A stretch of 64,000 nt of DNA, taken from positions 124,001 to 188,000 of the forward strand of contig MKTD01000014.1 in NCBI GenBank assembly GCA_001898165.1, in the 5' to 3' direction. The notes below the pieces were generated by a model. That model did not search any database, had not been told where the DNA came from, and was given only the letters and a program-made list of their open reading frames with translations. The position numbers were made by a program, and so were the translations under genes. This document shows, piece after piece, positions 60,572 to 64,000 of the stretch. Within the stretch, counting starts at the first letter, position 1, and each line of letters starts with the position of its first letter. Origin of the DNA: Bacteroidia bacterium 43-41 (GTDB lineage: Bacteria > Bacteroidota > Bacteroidia > Bacteroidales > Dysgonomonadaceae).

Positions 60572-62007
60572 TGGCCAAGTTGCTTAAAAGCCCCTATTTT
60601 TGGACGGGGATATTGTTGTTTAGCCTGGTAACTCTCTATTCCTATCATAAAGAAAAACAGGTAGAAAAAGATGCTTCGCTCAAAATAGAAAAAATGGTGC
60701 AAAGCGTGTGTATAAGTAATATCGGCACGTTTAAAACCCTCCTGCTTCATCAGGTAGAGCAGATGAAGCTCCTGAGGGACGCATCGCATCACTCTCAAAA
60801 AGAGCTGCAACGCACCTTCGATTATGTCGCTCAAAAAAACGACCTGATGCAAAAAATATCCATAACGGATTGGAAGAAAAACGATACCAATTATCTGATG
60901 AGACCAATATGCAACGACACGTTAATGTGTATTCGCATAAGTGTACCGTTAGGGGACCAATCACCGGGGAACAAGGCTTTAACATTAGAAATCCCGCTGA
61001 GTACACTCCATCGTGAAATTGCCGAAAACAAAAGTTTCTCTTATGCATACCTTACCCTGAGTTATCGTGATATTTATATCTTCCATCCCGACGAATCAAA
61101 AATCGGCCAACCTGTTGAACCGTCAAATCGTTTTAATCCAGCAACAGATAAAGAAAAATCCATTACCGAAGTATTCTCAGACTACCTGAGCATACCCGTC
61201 GATAGGTATTACGAACAAATAGATATGGGAGGCGAAACCTGGACATTTACAGCCAATGTGCCCGGAATCAGTTTCAAAGAGCTCGTAACCAACACTCACA
61301 GTGCGTTTGTTTATATGACATTATTTACGTCGATAGCTTTTATCGTAATATTCCTTTTGGGAATACTACACTGGCAAAAAGAATTTTTGAAGCGGCAACA
61401 GATTCAGGAAGAAAAAATAAACTTAGAGCTGAAAAACGAATATCAGAAACAACAGGCGCTGGCAACAGAACTCGAACAGTTGAAGAGCGGATTAAATCCC
61501 CACTTTCTGTTCAATTCACTGAGCAGTTTAAAAATATTGGTAAGCAAGCAGCCCGAAGAAGCTAAAAATTTTGCTGTTTCCCTCTCCAATTTATACCGAT
61601 ACCTATTAAAACAAGAAAAGTGCGACTCTATTTTTTTGAGGGACGAATTAGAATTCACTCAAAACTATATTTACCTGCAACAAATCCGCTTCGCAAATCG
61701 CATCAAGGTGAAAATCGATGTGGATAAAAACTGCTTAGATAAAAAAGTCCCGCCCATAGCATTGCAATTACTTGTAGAAAATTGCATCAAGCACACCAAA
61801 ATGTCTTATCAGCAACCTTTAGAAGTAGAAATTTATACAGACTCTGATTATTTAACGGTAAAGAACAATTATAATCCATCCGAAAGCACTTCCTCATCGG
61901 GCAAAGGATTAGAAAATTTAACCAAACGGTATTCACACCTTACCACCCGGCCCTGTGCCTTTTACATAGAAAAAAATGAATTTATAGCCAGAATCCCTCT
62001 CTTATAA
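60556..62007 (+). CDS. LytS-type sensor histidine kinase
   Basis: A 483-residue membrane kinase. TM1 about 14-30 (YFWTGILLFSLVTLYSY), a 220-residue extracytoplasmic sensor region of unknown fold, TM2 about 252-272 (VYMTLFTSIAFIVIFLLGIL), a coiled coil, then the LytS-type H box LNPHFLFNSL with phospho-acceptor His316 and an atypical ATPase domain (LLVENCIKHTK N box, GKGLENLTKRY G box). It is coupled to the LytTR regulator gene by 16 bp of overlap; ATG 60571 is an alternative start. The signal sensed is unknown. Confidence 0.9.
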   Translation: MVEKLMAKLLKSPYFWTGILLFSLVTLYSYHKEKQVEKDASLKIEKMVQSVCISNIGTFKTLLLHQVEQMKLLRDASHHSQKELQRTFDYVAQKNDLMQKISITDWKKNDTNYLMRPICNDTLMCIRISVPLGDQSPGNKALTLEIPLSTLHREIAENKSFSYAYLTLSYRDIYIFHPDESKIGQPVEPSNRFNPATDKEKSITEVFSDYLSIPVDRYYEQIDMGGETWTFTANVPGISFKELVTNTHSAFVYMTLFTSIAFIVIFLLGILHWQKEFLKRQQIQEEKINLELKNEYQKQQALATELEQLKSGLNPHFLFNSLSSLKILVSKQPEEAKNFAVSLSNLYRYLLKQEKCDSIFLRDELEFTQNYIYLQQIRFANRIKVKIDVDKNCLDKKVPPIALQLLVENCIKHTKMSYQQPLEVEIYTDSDYLTVKNNYNPSESTSSSGKGLENLTKRYSHLTTRPCAFYIEKNEFIARIPLL

Positions 62008-62098
62008 AATCCACTTCACTGCAAAAAAAACACCACTCACTACATATTTTTTGTAAAATTAATTTATTGTGATTTTCTTTCGGAAAATTTATAAACTT

Positions 62099-64000
62099 AT
62101 GCGAAAGAAAATCATTGTATTTGGATTGATTTGTATTCAACTGTGCCTTTTTCACGTTACAGCCAACAACGAAAAAGACAGCCTTGCGTTGCAAAACAAA
62201 TACAAGTACCTGACAGACAGCGCCTCTTGCAAAACGGGTTTGTTTACATTATATCAAGACAAATCGGACTATTACTTTGAGATCCCCGACAGCCTGCTGA
62301 ATAGAGAATTTCTAATAGTTAACCGCATATTGAAAGTTCCTTACGAACTGGGCGAACAGGGGTTAAACAAAGGGATTAATTACGAAAACGCCCTGATACG
62401 CTTCGAGTTGAGCAAGGATTCCGATAAACTTTTTATCCGAAATGTGCGTCCCAAACCCTATTATCCCCAAGACGATTTTATCGCGTTATCGGTGCAAGAC
62501 AATTTTATCTCGCCGCTAATGGGAAGTTTAAAAGTAGAAGGATTCAGTTCCGACTCATCGTCCGTAATAGTAAAGGTAAATGATCTATACAACGGCTCAT
62601 CCACTTTTTTCAACAACCTGTTTAAAAGCATCAGCATCAGTAGCTCCATTACCAAAGACCTATCGCACATCATAGATATCAAGCCTTACAAAAACAGCAT
62701 TACCGCCATATCGGAACTCTCAACAAAAGTAGAACAGGGGGATGCTACGGTATATCTAACCGTTGAGTCTTCATCCTCCATAGTGCTTCTGCCTCAACAA
62801 CCGATGGCCGGCAGGTTTCTCTCACCATTCGTAGGCTACTTCACGGTTCCATACACCTATTTTTCAGATAGCCAAAGCAATGTGGAGAAAAAAGAGCTCA
62901 TTACCCGCTGGCGTCTGGAGCCTAAAGACGAAGCGGCATATTTACGCGGCGAATTGGTTGAGCCTAAAAAACCAATTGTATTCTATCTCGATAAATCCAC
63001 CCCCAAACAATGGCGGAAATATATAAAAAAGGGTATCGAAGACTGGCAAATTGCTTTTGAAAAAGCCGGATTTAAAAATGCCATTATCGCCAAAGAGTTT
63101 TCGGAAGAAATTGACGAGCACAACATTGATTTTTCGAGTATAACCTACATTGCTTCCGATAAAATGAACGCCATGGGCCCGTCGGTTTACGATCCGCGCT
63201 CCGGCGAAATCATCCAAGCCGATATTATCTGGTGGCACAACGTAATCTCCATGCTTCGTAATTGGATTGTGATACAAACGGGAACAGCCCAGCCTGAAGC
63301 GCAAACGTGGAATCTACCCGAACATTTGCTGGGCGACGCCATGCGATTTGTTGCCTGCCACGAAGTGGGGCACTCGCTTGGATTAAGGCATAACATGATT
63401 GGTTCTTCGGCATTTCCGGTGGACTCGTTAAGAAGCAACAGTTTTGTTAAGAAATGGGGCACTTCAACTTCCATCATGGACTATTCGCGCTACAACTACG
63501 TGGCACAGCCGGGCGACGGGGTGGAAAATTTCTCACCGCAGATAGGTGTTTACGACCTCTTTGCCATAGAATACGGTTATCGCTGGTCGGGACAGGAAAG
63601 CCCTTACAAAGAGGAAGCCTTCCTCACCGATATTTTAGAAAAACACTCCGACGACGTGTATCGATATAGCGAAGCGCAAGACCCACGCGATGCCGTTGAC
63701 CCCAGGGCGCAAACCGAAGATTTGGGAGACGACCCCATAAAAGCGAGCGAATACGGCATAGCCAATCTTAAAAAGCTGATGCCAAAGATACTATCGATTA
63801 CCGACACCGGAAAGCCCGGACAGGACTATCGCGAAGCCGGACAACTTTATTACGCCGTCATAGGACACTGGAACAACCTTGTATATCATCCGTTGGCCAA
63901 CATCGGCGGAATCTATTTAGAAAACAAATCGCGGGTAAACAACCGCCCGGCCTATACATTTGTTCCCAAAGAAGTTCAGAAAAAGTCGGTGGAATTCCTT
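62099..64000 (+). CDS. Zinc-dependent metalloprotease (DUF5117/DUF5118 family), 3' end outside window
   Basis: 634 codons are visible with the frame still open at the window end. Signal peptide MRKKIIVFGLICIQLCLFHV, then a region with FTLYQDKSDYYFEIPDSLLN, LIVNRILKVPYE, the conserved TRWRLEPKDEAAYLRGE, FYLDKSTPKQWRKYIKKGIE, and the metzincin zinc motif HEVGHSLGLRH (ligands His421, His425, His431; catalytic Glu422), followed by SIMDYSRYNY as the Met-turn. These secreted metalloproteases are common in Bacteroidota. It starts 92 bp after the LytTR kinase gene. Confidence 0.9.
   Translation, partial: MRKKIIVFGLICIQLCLFHVTANNEKDSLALQNKYKYLTDSASCKTGLFTLYQDKSDYYFEIPDSLLNREFLIVNRILKVPYELGEQGLNKGINYENALIRFELSKDSDKLFIRNVRPKPYYPQDDFIALSVQDNFISPLMGSLKVEGFSSDSSSVIVKVNDLYNGSSTFFNNLFKSISISSSITKDLSHIIDIKPYKNSITAISELSTKVEQGDATVYLTVESSSSIVLLPQQPMAGRFLSPFVGYFTVPYTYFSDSQSNVEKKELITRWRLEPKDEAAYLRGELVEPKKPIVFYLDKSTPKQWRKYIKKGIEDWQIAFEKAGFKNAIIAKEFSEEIDEHNIDFSSITYIASDKMNAMGPSVYDPRSGEIIQADIIWWHNVISMLRNWIVIQTGTAQPEAQTWNLPEHLLGDAMRFVACHEVGHSLGLRHNMIGSSAFPVDSLRSNSFVKKWGTSTSIMDYSRYNYVAQPGDGVENFSPQIGVYDLFAIEYGYRWSGQESPYKEEAFLTDILEKHSDDVYRYSEAQDPRDAVDPRAQTEDLGDDPIKASEYGIANLKKLMPKILSITDTGKPGQDYREAGQLYYAVIGHWNNLVYHPLANIGGIYLENKSRVNNRPAYTFVPKEVQKKSVEFL

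Overview
The window looks like chromosome from a Bacteroidota, most likely Bacteroidales, bacterium. Support comes from TAnnTTTG -7 promoter boxes in front of many genes, the near absence of Shine-Dalgarno motifs, two TonB-dependent receptors with carboxypeptidase-like N-terminal domains, a DUF4249 lipoprotein, a FecR/ECF sigma pair, a TPR plus outer-membrane-barrel pair, a DUF5856 ferritin-like protein and a mobilization region of the Bacteroides BfmA/DUF5712 type. Assignment below order level (Dysgonomonadaceae-like) is only an impression.

Layout. 1-2.9 kb: the end of lpxK, a purine nucleoside phosphorylase and thiL, co-directional. 2.96 kb: tRNA-Phe. 3.0-9.6 kb: a decayed integrative/mobilizable element next to that tRNA. 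It holds an integrase stump fused to a frameshifted ABC-F gene, an RteC-like protein, an acetyltransferase, an excisionase-type HTH protein, a hairpin cluster that could be an oriT, a BfmA/BtgA protein, a truncated relaxase, an intact AbiE toxin-antitoxin pair and a possibly composite small ORF at the right edge. 9.6-20.7 kb: envelope genes, namely a glycerophosphodiesterase lipoprotein, a Dps-like protein, a DUF4249/TonB receptor pair, an AT-rich methyltransferase, and a cell-surface signalling unit (STN-type TonB receptor and FecR, with the ECF sigma gene divergent). 20.7-27 kb: two broken genes facing each other, a house-keeping ABC-F ATPase, TrhO, an Fpg/Nei-like protein without the catalytic proline, then about 1.6 kb without intact genes containing decayed fragments, a nested inverted-repeat element and four 79-bp structured tandem repeats. 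27-34.3 kb: an outer-membrane barrel with a large TPR protein, then a trmB-mrp-Nudix operon. 34.3-40.4 kb: gdhA, an OFA-type transporter and an AddB-like nuclease. 40.4-45.6 kb (minus strand): OvoA with an acetyltransferase, and LemA with a DUF2207 protein. 45.8-52.1 kb: an aldehyde/alcohol dehydrogenase, tricorn protease and aldo/keto reductase operon, then a methyltransferase. 52.1-56.8 kb: a minus-strand run of VOC protein, TIGR01777 epimerase, Zn peptidase, pcm, purA and fur. 57-64 kb: a family-10-like glycosidase, tatA and tatC separated by a hairpin, a LytTR two-component pair and the start of a zinc metalloprotease.

The most unusual material is the structured repeat locus at 26.5-26.9 kb, whose end modules reappear without the tandem units at 36.1 kb; the integrase/ABC-F chimera; the gene graveyard at 25.4-26.35 kb; and the tatA/tatC hairpin. 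All functions are read from sequence motifs by eye. No database search or structure prediction was run.
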